NCBI RefSeq assembly: GCF_002886255.1
Contig: NZ_KZ614149.1
Coordinates: 2,418,001 to 2,482,000 of the forward strand
DNA length: 64,000 nucleotides
Reading direction: 5' to 3'
From: Alteribacillus bidgolensis
Lineage (GTDB): Bacteria; Bacillota; Bacilli; Bacillales; Marinococcaceae
Below, piece after piece: positions 33,886 to 42,644 of this stretch. How positions within the stretch are numbered: position 1 is the stretch's first letter; every line of letters begins with the position of its first letter. A model generated the notes under the pieces. That model was not told the DNA's origin. It did not search any database and was given only the letters and a program-made list of their open reading frames with translations. Both the position numbers and the translations under genes were made by a program.

Positions 33886-34628
33886 TTTTTCACCTCCAAC
33901 TGATTGGACAAAAAAATAGCTGCAGCAAAAATGATGCATACGGCTCCTATCATTTTACTGAAAAAGAGAGGAGTCGAAGCTTCATCAAAAAAGAATGTAT
34001 AGAATACCTGCAAAATCGTGCCCTCACCAGCCCCTTGGACAATTAAAAGACCCATTAAGGCAGCAGGCAGAAAAAACGCGAACCATCTATACCATTGCGC
34101 CATCATTCCAACTAAATAACCGAACGAGCTGATAAAGAAAATGATTAAAACAGCTTTCGCAATGCCCTGTGCAAAGGTCATAGGATCCGCAGCCGCACCA
34201 GTACCGAGTATTTCATCTGCCAAGATGTAATAAATCAGTACTTTCAATAAAAATCCAGAAAAAACAGCGGTTATCCCGCCTGCGAGGCTGGCCGTAAATA
34301 GAAAAGCAACCGATGAAAGATTACTGCTTATTCTGTTGGCGACAAAATGAAAGCCATCCTCTCTATAAGCTGTCGTCGTTAAAAGCAGGGCACAAATAAA
34401 CCCCCAAATCGCTGTGAAGACAATCACCATATCTGCTGAATAATATGTTATGTTTACGTTCATTCCATACGCTGACGTTCCCCTAGATGCCGTACCGGAA
34501 AAAGATAACAATATACCAAGCAGCTGTATAATAACGAGTGAGCTGAACACACTAATGTAAGCTTTCATTTTAAATAAATACTGCTGCCATGTAACTCTGA
34601 CAGCACTATTCTCTGTTAAATACATCAT
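33882..34628 (-). CDS. ABC transporter permease
   Basis: 248 residues with six hydrophobic segments (about 25-45, 63-85, 103-128, 150-172, 180-200, 225-243). No substrate-binding protein is near, so this is an exporter-type or bacitracin/YtrC-like permease. It overlaps the ATPase gene by 23 bases. Substrate unknown. Confidence 0.85.
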   Translation of the reverse strand: MMYLTENSAVRVTWQQYLFKMKAYISVFSSLVIIQLLGILLSFSGTASRGTSAYGMNVNITYYSADMVIVFTAIWGFICALLLTTTAYREDGFHFVANRISSNLSSVAFLFTASLAGGITAVFSGFLLKVLIYYILADEILGTGAAADPMTFAQGIAKAVLIIFFISSFGYLVGMMAQWYRWFAFFLPAALMGLLIVQGAGEGTILQVFYTFFFDEASTPLFFSKMIGAVCIIFAAAIFLSNQLEVKK

Positions 34629-35508
34629 CTATGCTCCCTTTCTCCTCAGACGTCATATATATGCACGCATCATTTGCAGAAACAGGTGAAATACAAACAC
34701 CTGAAAGCTTCATTTTTTCTTGTTCATTCACAGTGAAGTTATTCTTCAAAGCAAGATATACCTCTTCTTGACCTATTTTTCTCGTATGTAAAATGTCTCG
34801 ATTTATAATCCATGGATAAACGATGTCTATTTTTCCGGTCAGCCCAACCAGTCGTTCCTTCAAATTATCCATTGGCAGGTGAAGGTATTTTTCGCCTTCT
34901 TTTATGAGCAGTACTTCTTCTAAAATGTCTTCGGCTTCTTCTAGATGATGCGTGGATAGAATGATCGTCCGCGGATGAGTGATATAGTCTTTTAACAGCG
35001 CTCTGTAAAAGTCTTTACGGACAGACGCATCCATTCCTGTCGTCGGTTCATCAAATATAGTAAGTGGACACCTGGCCGCTAAGCCTACAATTATGTTAAA
35101 CGTACTTTTCTTCCCCTTAGAAAGATTTCCATGAGAGCGTCTAGACTCTAAATTAAAATAGGCAAACAAACGATGTGCTAGTTCTTTATCCCAGTTTTCA
35201 TAAAAGCGTTCCCCTTGCTGTAAAATATCGATAAGAGTAAAACTAGAAGGAAAATTGATTTGATCATCTATAAAAATGGTGTTTGCAGAAACAACAAGGT
35301 TATTAAATGGACGCTTCGAAAATACTTTGACCTCACCCGAGGATTCTTTTAAAAAACCCGCCAGTATCTTTAGCAATGTCGTTTTCCCTGCTCCATTTCT
35401 TCCGATAAGGCCGACCATTTTATTTTCTTCAATAGAAAACGAGAGAGGATGTATCGCCTTTTTCCGCTTATATTTTTTCGTTACTTCCCGGCACTCAATC
35501 ACGTTCAT
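34606..35508 (-). CDS. ABC transporter ATP-binding protein
   Basis: 300 residues. Walker A GRNGAGKT at about 36-43, signature LSKGKKSTF (an LSKG variant, as in YtrB-type ATPases), and Walker B LTIFDEPTTGMD with H-loop STHHLEEAED. The C-terminal 85 residues form an extra domain. It is the first gene of the exporter operon. The divergent GntR-type regulator (35729-35997) that would normally accompany a YtrB-like transporter is broken. Confidence 0.92.
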   Translation of the reverse strand: MNVIECREVTKKYKRKKAIHPLSFSIEENKMVGLIGRNGAGKTTLLKILAGFLKESSGEVKVFSKRPFNNLVVSANTIFIDDQINFPSSFTLIDILQQGERFYENWDKELAHRLFAYFNLESRRSHGNLSKGKKSTFNIIVGLAARCPLTIFDEPTTGMDASVRKDFYRALLKDYITHPRTIILSTHHLEEAEDILEEVLLIKEGEKYLHLPMDNLKERLVGLTGKIDIVYPWIINRDILHTRKIGQEEVYLALKNNFTVNEQEKMKLSGVCISPVSANDACIYMTSEEKGSIDDVFNRE

Positions 35509-35611
35509 TTCGTTTCCCCCTTGCTGTTTGCTATCGATTTTCTTAACATTTCCACCAATTCATCGTCTGGAAGTATTCTGCTTCCTGAACGATATCTTCC
35601 AACATTCTTTT

Positions 35612-35671
35612 TAATATATGATTAAAACTACGACTTCCGCCAAAAGCTCGGCGGCAAGCCGAGTTTTTCTA
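35612..35671 (-). repeat. Intergenic repeat R2, copy 3 (reversed)
   Basis: Read on the minus strand: AGAAAAACTCGGCTTGCCGCC, then GGCGGAAGTCGTAGTTTT, clearly the copy-2 text at 23211-23270 with a changed tail. Confidence 0.6.
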
Positions 35672-35728
35672 AAAAGCAATATACTACATTACACGACTAA
35701 TGCACTAAGCTAGAAGAAAGGGGAAACT

Positions 35729-35997
35729 GTGATCCTAAAACCGGATAGCACAAAACCTATTTACATACAAATTGCCGAATGGATAGAAAGTGAAATTTTT
35801 AAAAGGGCATCTTAAGAAAGATGAAAAAGTATATTCTCAATATAAACTGGCTGATATGTTTACGATAAACCCGGCAACAGCAGCCAAAGGACTTTACCAT
35901 ATTAGCGGATGAAGATATTTTATACGATAAAAGAGGGCTAGGTAAGTTCGTCTCTCATAACGCGGGCCATATTATTCGAAACACTGAAAAGAATTAA
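35729..35997 (+). pseudogene. GntR/YtrA-family regulator, two frameshifts
   Basis: GTG 35729 after GAAAGGGG begins ILKPDSTKPIYIQIAEWIESEIF. One indel at about 35795 shifts to KGHLKKDEKVYSQYKLADMFTINPATAAKGL, and another at about 35900 shifts to LADEDILYDKRGLGKFVSHN, ending at TAA 35997. Together they form the winged-helix domain of a YtrA-like repressor. It is divergent from the ABC exporter genes, its likely former targets. Confidence 0.8.
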
Positions 35998-36159
35998 AAT
36001 AATCATTGTTGTAAACCTCTTTTGTTAACATTTGAAATAAGAAAAAACTTGAACAGTTTCTTGCTTTTTCACTTTATAAATTATTTTACGGAGATAAATT
36101 TATTTGGTTTCAAATCGTTTAAAGGAACTATAAATCAGAAAGGAATGATGCAGCATGTC

Positions 36160-36378
36160 CTTCTAAATCGCTGTTGCCGCTGGAGGGACAAGAGGCGCTG
36201 GACAGGCTGCCGTCATTAAATTAGGAGAGGCATTACCGGCAGAACCACAAGAGAAGCCTCTTCCCCCGTGCAAAGAAAAGAGACAATAGAAGAAACAGCT
36301 GAATTAGTAAATAAAGCAGGCGGAGTTGGAATTCCTGTAAAAGTCGACCATACAGATGAGGTTCAAGTAAGTATGTAA
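36160..36378 (+). pseudogene. Short-chain dehydrogenase remnant
   Basis: IAVAAGGTRGAGQAAVIKLGEA is an SDR nucleotide-binding start (GGxRGxG). Then a frame change and short deletion lead to GITGRTTREASSPVQRKETIEETAELVNKAGG and VKVDHTDEVQVSM, ending at TAA near 36378. Only the first third of a dehydrogenase survives. The rest of 35998-36160 shows no gene. Confidence 0.7.
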
Positions 36379-36418
36379 AGTAGGGGAAAATTGGAATATA
36401 AAAAAGTACAATCTTCAG

Positions 36419-36471
36419 CTGAGGTTAAGGAACTTCTGTTTCGTCCGCGAAAATAACGGAAGTCCTTACCT
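36419..36471 (+). terminator. Imperfect hairpin after the SDR remnant
   Basis: GAGGTTAAGGAACTTCTGTT and ATAACGGAAGTCCTTACCTC pair with few mismatches, followed by CTTTATTG. Confidence 0.45.
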
Positions 36472-36532
36472 CCTTTATTGTGTTTAAGTGCGTTGCGAAT
36501 AATTGCGTGCATTCGGACGCCCTACACATTGA

Positions 36533-36565
36533 AAACAGCTCCCCCGGGAAAAAGAGAGCTGTTTT
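36533..36565. terminator. Terminator of tagO
   Basis: AAACAGCTC/GAGAGCTGTTT stem with a CCCCCGGG-containing loop, T-rich on both strands, just past the tagO stop. Confidence 0.75.
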
Positions 36566-36567
36566 TA

Positions 36568-37626
36568 TTAAGGCCGTTTTGGTGTATTTGAAAATTTATT
36601 TACAAGCTTTAACATCGGGCGGTAACTATGGCTAACCAATCCGATGCGTTCTGCCATCAGCTCAATTCCAATAAGGAGCATCATCATAATAACAAGAGAT
36701 ACCCACAAAGTAGAAATGGTGAAAATAACAGCAGATAAACCGAAAAATGCGCTTAAAGCGTATATTATCAAAACGGTTTGGCGATGAGAATAACCAAGAC
36801 GCAGCAGACAATGGTGCAAGTGTGACTTATCAGGTGCTGCGAGCGGCTGCTTGTTTACGACACGGCGGATAATCGCAAAAAATGTGTCGGAAATGGGAAC
36901 CGCAAGAATAATGACCGGTACAACGAGAGAAAATATGGTTACGTTCTTAAAACCCAGCAGGGATATAACCCCGATCATAAACCCTAAGAACAGGGCACCG
37001 GTGTCTCCCATGAATATTTTTGCCGGATTAAAGTTGTGCACCAAAAATCCTAACGTTCCACCTAAGAGTGCAATTCCAAGGGCAACAATAAATATGTCTC
37101 CCTGGATAATGGCAAGCACAGAAATCGTTGCCAAGACAATCGAAGAAACACCAGCTGCAAGACCGTCCAAACCATCTATAAGGTTGATGGCATTGGTAAT
37201 TCCAATAATCCATAACAAGGTGATCGGTATGCTGAACCAGCCAAGCTCCAGCCTTCCATCAAACGGAAGGTTAATAAACTCGACCTGCACGCCCCCTGCT
37301 ACTACTATAACGGCTGCAGCAATCTGGCCGAGAAGCTTCCATTTTGCTGATAACTCGGTAAGATCATCGAGAAAACCTGTCAAAATGATAATGGTCCCCG
37401 CCACCAGAATGTATGGCATATACGCATTTTCCGGCTGTAAAATCAACAGCCCGGCCAAAAAAGCAGCGTATACAGAAACTCCTCCTATTCTGGCCATAGC
37501 ACCTTTATGCACTTTTCGATGATTTGGCTGATCTGTTGCTCCAATTTTAAATGCTAATTTTTTTACGAGTGGAGTTAAAAACAATGATATTAAAAAACAT
37601 GAAATTAGTGCTAATGCGGTCGTCAT
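36568..37626 (-). CDS. tagO: UDP-GlcNAc:undecaprenyl-phosphate GlcNAc-1-phosphate transferase
   Basis: 352 residues with about 10-11 membrane spans. Family motifs seen: ATDQPNHRKVHKG near residue 31-43, GFLDDLTELS (DD motif), NAINLIDGLDGLAAG, NFNPAKIFMGDTGALFLG, and the His-rich HLHHCLLRLG loop. TagO makes lipid-linked GlcNAc-1-P, the first step of wall teichoic acid and secondary cell-wall polymers. Placed after the degSU-yvyE-LCP block as in B. subtilis but separated by 10 kb of accessory genes. RBS GGAGGGTC. Confidence 0.95.
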   Translation of the reverse strand: MTTALALISCFLISLFLTPLVKKLAFKIGATDQPNHRKVHKGAMARIGGVSVYAAFLAGLLILQPENAYMPYILVAGTIIILTGFLDDLTELSAKWKLLGQIAAAVIVVAGGVQVEFINLPFDGRLELGWFSIPITLLWIIGITNAINLIDGLDGLAAGVSSIVLATISVLAIIQGDIFIVALGIALLGGTLGFLVHNFNPAKIFMGDTGALFLGFMIGVISLLGFKNVTIFSLVVPVIILAVPISDTFFAIIRRVVNKQPLAAPDKSHLHHCLLRLGYSHRQTVLIIYALSAFFGLSAVIFTISTLWVSLVIMMMLLIGIELMAERIGLVSHSYRPMLKLVNKFSNTPKRP

Positions 37627-37639
37627 TTTGACCCTCCTT

Positions 37640-38068
37640 CATTACCGTTTCCTAAACTTTGATCTTTTATAATACATTTTTGCATTTTTTTATGGTAAAA
37701 AAATAAGACGATTTGGTTTACAAATTATCTATAAATCTAGTCGAATTTTACATATTGGTTTAATCCACTTCCGAATTATATCATAAAATGTTCCAACTCG
37801 GAGTTGTTCACACAAATTTACAAGGATTTTTCACTTCTTTTCACCCTGTTATGTTAGACGATACCTTGAAGGGAAAGGTCACAATTAATCTACATATATT
37901 TATGATTTTTTTTCCTTTCTATACCATTATTTAGTGGTGATGTATCTTTTATACTACCAATAGAGGTGGTATAATGCACTAGAAATAACATTCTATTAAT
38001 CTTTTATATTCTCTTTCCTTTTGTAAAAACAAACACTAATTTTTTCGAAAAAAGGAGGTACGTATATT
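37640..38068. other. Promoter-bearing intergenic region
   Basis: 430 AT-rich bases between the divergent tagO and coiled-coil genes. Near 37953-37976 there is an inverted repeat TATACTACC-AATAGA-GGTGGTATA that ends in a TATAAT -10 element, upstream of the 38069 gene. AAAGGAGGT precedes that gene. Confidence 0.45.
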
Positions 38069-38290
38069 ATGAAAAAATGGTTTTTCGCCGGAGCAGCAAG
38101 TTCCATTATCGCGCTTGGTCTAGTTGTAAAAACACCAGCTGTTGCTCAATCAGAACCTGTTCTTGCCAGCGTCGATTGGGTAATCTCTCAAATTGAACCG
38201 TTAGAAGAACGTATTGAAGGCCTTGAAGACCGCATTGAAGAGCTTGAAGGTAAAGTTGAAGACCTAAAAAATGAACAGGAAATTGACTAA
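38069..38290 (+). CDS. Small secreted coiled-coil protein (73 aa)
   Basis: A signal peptide (MKKWFFAGAASSIIALGLVV...AVAQ) is followed by a 40-residue Glu-rich heptad helix (LEERIEGLEDRIEELEGKVEDL). The start has AAGGAGGT. It precedes the SpoIID/LytB gene by 36 bases and is probably cotranscribed with it. A partner or spacer role at the wall is inference; no family is named. Confidence 0.8.
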   Translation: MKKWFFAGAASSIIALGLVVKTPAVAQSEPVLASVDWVISQIEPLEERIEGLEDRIEELEGKVEDLKNEQEID

Positions 38291-38326
38291 GTTCCACCCT
38301 ATACATAGAAGAAAGGATTAATAATA

Positions 38327-39763
38327 ATGTATAAAAACATGATCGGAGCTCTTCTTTCTGTTCCTCTGCTCGCTTGGAGTGCTGGCGGGGCTGATGCAGC
38401 CCAACCAGAAAACTTATACGACGAGCCGATGACGATCAAACTCATTCCATCTCATAATTTTAATGTGAATATTCACGGTTCTTATGAATTAATTGATTTA
38501 GAAGATGGCGAATCTGTGGAGATCGATAATGACCTGCAATTTCGTTACGGAACCGAAAAGGTTACTATTAAACTATCCGACGATGTAAGCGAAACCTCTT
38601 CAGAAGGTTATGTACTGCAGGAGGACGGGCCTTCTAGCAGCAACTATGTTGCAATTTCTTCGGTAGAACGGGCAGGTACTTCCTTTCAGGAAACGAACTA
38701 CCGAGGATCGTTTATCATAGAGCCGGAAAAAAAACGGGATCCGGGCGGAGCAGATGATGCGGAAGAGCAAAACAAAGACAATGATGATGAAGAGAAAACA
38801 GTAGACCGGCTGCAGCTTTATAACATACTTGACTTAGAAGATTACTTAAAAGGCGTGGTGCCTTATGAAATGTCAGCTTCTTGGCCCAGCGAAGCATTAA
38901 AAGCACAAGCTATTGCTGCTAGAAATTACGCAAAAGTAAATATGGATGCCAATGATTTTCTCTATGATACTGTGACTCATCAGGTTTATCACGGTCTTTC
39001 TGGAGAAGCAAGTGCTAGTAATGCTGCCATTAGAGACACAGAAGGTTTGTATGCTGTACATAACGGCTCGTTAATCTACACATATTTTCATGCCAGCTCC
39101 GGCGGTTATACGGAGAATAGCGAAAACGTATGGAGTAATGAAGTTCCATATATTAGAGCGGTCGATGACCCTTATGACACTCACAGTGCAAACTCTAATA
39201 CGAGCTGGACAGTCGATCTATCAAGAGAAGATGCAGACGATGCGATTTTTCCAAGCAGCAATTGGGAGCTTACCGAGCTGGTAATTATCGAAAAAAGTAA
39301 TGCTGGCCGTGTGCAAAAAATGAGAGCAACTGGCAGTAACCGAGAGACAGGAGAAGAGCAAGTCAAAACCTTGCCAGAGAACTCATCTCCAGATTCACTG
39401 CGCTGGTCGCTTGGCACTACGCTGAAAAGTACAATGTTTGATCTTAGTGAAAAAGAAAGCAGCGGTGTAACAGTAAAAACAGCCGATGGAACAGAAGAAT
39501 CCTATGACAGTGCCATAGGAATGGAAATGCGCCTAGGCGACGGTTCTGATGAGGTCGTTTCTTATGCAAATCTAGCTGTCCGCACATCTGGCGGGGTGGA
39601 ATATGTAGGAACCGCTCCATCTTCTTATACAATAGAAGGAAAAGGATACGGACACGGCCTTGGCATGAGTCAGTGGGGTGCGTATAAAATGGCTCAAGAC
39701 GGTCACAGTTTCCGAGAAATTTTAAAGCATTATTATACAGATATCGATATCTTAGAGAGATAG
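38327..39763 (+). CDS. SpoIID/LytB domain protein
   Basis: 478 residues. Signal peptide (about 1-24), an N-terminal beta-rich part, then the SpoIID/LytB domain: YLKGVVPYEMSASWPSEALKAQAIAARNYA (with the Glu of PYEM), THQVYHGLSGE, YFHASSGGYTENSENVW and the C-terminal GKGYGHGLGMSQWGAY. SpoIID is a lytic transglycosylase that trims denuded glycan strands; LytB is an amidase enhancer. An extracellular wall-modifying role is likely. The Lys/Asp/Glu-rich insertion at about 128-150 is unusual. Sits between tagO and the SLH block, not in a sporulation context. Confidence 0.92.
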   Translation: MYKNMIGALLSVPLLAWSAGGADAAQPENLYDEPMTIKLIPSHNFNVNIHGSYELIDLEDGESVEIDNDLQFRYGTEKVTIKLSDDVSETSSEGYVLQEDGPSSSNYVAISSVERAGTSFQETNYRGSFIIEPEKKRDPGGADDAEEQNKDNDDEEKTVDRLQLYNILDLEDYLKGVVPYEMSASWPSEALKAQAIAARNYAKVNMDANDFLYDTVTHQVYHGLSGEASASNAAIRDTEGLYAVHNGSLIYTYFHASSGGYTENSENVWSNEVPYIRAVDDPYDTHSANSNTSWTVDLSREDADDAIFPSSNWELTELVIIEKSNAGRVQKMRATGSNRETGEEQVKTLPENSSPDSLRWSLGTTLKSTMFDLSEKESSGVTVKTADGTEESYDSAIGMEMRLGDGSDEVVSYANLAVRTSGGVEYVGTAPSSYTIEGKGYGHGLGMSQWGAYKMAQDGHSFREILKHYYTDIDILER

Positions 39764-39774
39764 ATTCATAGAAA

Positions 39775-39814
39775 AAGAGCTGGCGCGTATTTATTACGTG
39801 ATCAGCTCTTTTTG
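39775..39814 (+). terminator. Terminator of the SpoIID/LytB gene
   Basis: AAAAAGAGCTG/CAGCTCTTTTT stem with inner GCGTA/TACG pairing, followed by T-rich sequence. Confidence 0.85.
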
Positions 39815-39829
39815 CAGGTATTGAAAAGG

Positions 39830-40500
39830 TTTCGATATGATAGGCAAGTGCTGTTTTTAATTTTTGGTGGCGTTGTTTGTTGTATGTTTGGGCAGATTTG
39901 TGCCTGTTTTTTCGAGATACACTCCTTTTTTCGTGTTTTATGAATAGGTTTGTTGATTTTATGTATTCAGCAAAAGAGGATATGATTTTTGGGTCTCGCC
40001 CCGCATATTTACTTCAGCAAGTGGTAGATTGCTTTATTGAGTTATACACATGTTAGTAATTTATATTTTACTGGCCTGAAGTTATGCACAACGATGTGTT
40101 TTGGTCTTATGTTGGAATAATTAGCAGCTGCCTTTATTCACAGAATTTTCTAAGTTATGCACATGGTTTCTTTTTTTATGTTCTGCTTTATCGGATTTAT
40201 GCACCATTCTCTTTCTTCTATGTATTAGACTCCCAACTACTGCCTGGGGTCTGATGCCCTGTAGAGAGAATCCGGCTCTCTTCTCTTTTTTTCCACCGTC
40301 CTCTTTGACTTATGCACATCCTTCCCTTTTTTATGTGCCACTTTCCAAGATTTATCCACCATTCTCTTTCTTTTATGTGCCAATTACCTCTTTCCCTGCA
40401 CAGGGGTCTGGCCCCACATATTTTACAGAGAGTACACTATAGACGGATGCGCTTTCTACGACTTATGCACGTGCTTCCCCTTTTTTATGTATAAATACTC
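39830..40500 (+). repeat. Degenerate short-repeat array B (no gene)
   Basis: Same character as array A: repeated TTATGCAC, TTATGTGCCACTTT, TTATCCACCATTCTC and TTATGTGCCAATTACC units. Two GGGGTCTG blocks (near 40240, and GGGGTCTGGCCCCACAT near 40400) echo the end of array A. T-rich frames across it are not genes. Confidence 0.7.
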
Positions 40501-40515
40501 AACAGCGGATATAAA

Positions 40516-40543
40516 GAAAACCGCCCTTTTTAGGACGGTTTTC
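40516..40543 (-). terminator. Terminator of the SLH lipoprotein gene
   Basis: AAAACCGTCC/GGGCGGTTTT stem, four bases past the stop codon. Confidence 0.75.
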
Positions 40544-40546
40544 CAT

Positions 40547-41311
40547 TTATTCTTTAAAATAATCATCCATCGTTCTTGACATAAACAGCGAGAATTGAGC
40601 GCGGGTTGTGGTTTCGTTTGGGCGGAATGCTTCTCCTGCTTCCGATGTAATTTGTTGGTCGGCTATGATGTTGATTTGTTCAAAGTTCGGATAAGTTTGA
40701 TCTATATCTGTGAAACTATGTACAGCTTGAGCGTCTGGTAAGTCATACGCACTTACTAATAGTGCTGCCATTTGCGAACGTTTTAAGCCTTCTCCTGGCA
40801 TCATCTGGCCGTCGTTTCCTTTCATAATTCCGTGGTACTCCAATGCTGCCAGCTGGTCATAGGCATGATTTTCTTTACTTACATCTTCTGCTTGTATTTC
40901 ATAATCGTCCGGTGCATCTAAATCCAAAGCGGATGTTAGCATTTTGGCTGTTTGGGCACGGGTGATGGTCTCGGATGGACGAAAGTAGCCATCACTAAAT
41001 CCACTAATAATTCCTTCGGATGCTAAAAACTGGATTTCTTCAAAAGCATGGTAATCTCCTGCGACATCCGGGAAAATAGGTTCATCGCTAAATGATGGCT
41101 CTCCTCCAAGCGACTGTAAATCTTTTTCTAAATCATTTAAGCGCTGTTCGGTGTCATCTATATCGCCTTCTACTTCCGCTACCTGTTCTTCTGTCCAATC
41201 TGCACTTGCTGCTTCCTCTGACTGATCAGCTTCTGCCTCGGAACAACCGGCGAGAATTGCCGCTCCAAGCAGGCTTCCCCCAAGCAGCACACTTTTCAAA
41301 CGAAAATACAT
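40547..41311 (-). CDS. SLH-domain lipoprotein
   Basis: 254 residues from ATG 41311 (GGGGAGAC upstream). The signal has a lipobox AILAGCSE, so Cys near residue 18 should be lipidated. A short coiled coil (about 34-62, EVEGDIDDTEQRLNDLEKDLQSL) and three SLH repeats follow (FPDVAGDYHAFEEIQFLASEGIISG...; AEDVSKENHAYDQLAALEYHGIMKG...; FTDIDQTYPNFEQINIIADQQIT...), each with a TRAQ/KRSQ motif. A protein with lipid at one end and SLH at the other would bridge membrane and wall polymer. No enzyme domain is present. Confidence 0.88.
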   Translation of the reverse strand: MYFRLKSVLLGGSLLGAAILAGCSEAEADQSEEAASADWTEEQVAEVEGDIDDTEQRLNDLEKDLQSLGGEPSFSDEPIFPDVAGDYHAFEEIQFLASEGIISGFSDGYFRPSETITRAQTAKMLTSALDLDAPDDYEIQAEDVSKENHAYDQLAALEYHGIMKGNDGQMMPGEGLKRSQMAALLVSAYDLPDAQAVHSFTDIDQTYPNFEQINIIADQQITSEAGEAFRPNETTTRAQFSLFMSRTMDDYFKE

Positions 41312-41345
41312 GTCTCCCCATCCCCTTTCATGAAAAAATAGATTA

Positions 41346-42644
41346 TCACTTGCGGCCAATGCCGTGATAAATAATGCCTTCTGCTTTTAAGCTTTCTTTA
41401 TCAAGCGCATTTCTTCCGTCCACTACGACCGGCTGCTTTAAAGATTCTTTCCATTGTTTCGGAGTTAAGGACTTGCATTCGTCCCATTCTGTTACTAAAA
41501 ATGCGGCGTCTGCTCCATTGATAGCGGCCAGTGCACTGTCTACATATTCGACCTCGTCTGGCAGCATTTTTTTTGCATTTTCTATTGCGATCGGATCAAA
41601 CGCACGGACAGCGGCTCCTTGCTTGATTAAATCTTGAATAATTTTTACCGAAGGAGCTTCGCGCATGTCGTCTGTATTTGGTTTAAATGCGAGACCTAAT
41701 ATAGCAATGGTTCTTCCGCTGATATCTCCATCAAAAATACGGTCTAGATGCTCTACCATTCTGCGGCTTTGTATTTCGTTTACATCATTTACAGCCTGTA
41801 ATATATTAGGCTGATACCCTTTATCTTCAGCTAAGTATTTTAATGCTTTCACGTCTTTTGGAAAGCAGGATCCCCCGTAGCCGATACCGGCATGCAAAAA
41901 TTTTGGTCCAATTCGATGATCAAGGCCCATTCCTTTTGCGACTGCATGAACATCGGCTTCATATAAATCGCAAATATTTGCTATTTCATTAATAAATGAA
42001 ATTTTTGTTGCTAAAAAAGCATTTGATGCGTATTTAATCATTTCTGAACTGCGCGAATCGGTTACCACAATATTTTCTGTAAGCGGAAGATGCAGCTCTT
42101 TTAACATGCTGGCTGCTTTTTCTGAAGACGTGCCAATTACGACGCGGTCTGGATGAAAAGTATCATGTACCGCAGAGCCTTCACGCAAAAATTCAGGTAC
42201 GGAACTAACATTAATATTAACTTCCCGTTTTTTCCGACGTACTATTTCTTCTACTTCCTCCGCTGTTCCAACGGGTACGGTGGATTTATTCACAATCACT
42301 TTAAACGTGTCATCCAATGCTTCTCCAATTTCCTCCGCCACGGCGTACACGTAGGACAAGTTCGCTGCACCTGTTTCCGTTTCCGGTGTTCCAACCGCAA
42401 TTAATATGATATCCGCTTCTTTTACTGCTTGCGTGAGGTTCGTCGTAAAAGCGAGCCTGCCTGCGTCTTTATTTTTTCGTACCAGCTCTTCTAGTCCTGG
42501 TTCGTATATTGGAATTTCGTTTAGGTTCAGTTGATCTACTTTTTGTTCGAGCTTGTCTACACAAATGACATGATTGCCAAGTTCTGCAAAACAAGTACCA
42601 GATACAAGTCCAACATATCCTGTCCCCACAACGGCTAAATTCAT
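41346..42644 (-). CDS. ugd: UDP-glucose 6-dehydrogenase
   Basis: 432 residues. NAD site GTGYVGLVSG at 7-16, catalytic Cys in GYGGSCFPKDVKAL near residue 260, and C-terminal AILGLAFKPNTDDMREAPS. It makes UDP-glucuronate (TuaD/Ugd type). It overlaps the upstream flippase gene by four bases. Here it probably feeds an acidic surface polymer, either the S-layer-binding polysaccharide or a teichuronic-acid-like chain. Confidence 0.95.
   Translation of the reverse strand: MNLAVVGTGYVGLVSGTCFAELGNHVICVDKLEQKVDQLNLNEIPIYEPGLEELVRKNKDAGRLAFTTNLTQAVKEADIILIAVGTPETETGAANLSYVYAVAEEIGEALDDTFKVIVNKSTVPVGTAEEVEEIVRRKKREVNINVSSVPEFLREGSAVHDTFHPDRVVIGTSSEKAASMLKELHLPLTENIVVTDSRSSEMIKYASNAFLATKISFINEIANICDLYEADVHAVAKGMGLDHRIGPKFLHAGIGYGGSCFPKDVKALKYLAEDKGYQPNILQAVNDVNEIQSRRMVEHLDRIFDGDISGRTIAILGLAFKPNTDDMREAPSVKIIQDLIKQGAAVRAFDPIAIENAKKMLPDEVEYVDSALAAINGADAAFLVTEWDECKSLTPKQWKESLKQPVVVDGRNALDKESLKAEGIIYHGIGRK

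Noticed and set aside
36851..37522. Long plus-strand open frame of 223 codons opposite tagO
   Set aside because: It is fully antisense to tagO, has no ribosome-binding site and encodes a composition that mirrors the membrane protein; it is a shadow.
40254..40494. Small Tyr/Pro/Phe-rich frames at 40254-40494 as genes
   Set aside because: They lie in array B, overlap in two frames, lack RBS and show the repeat composition.
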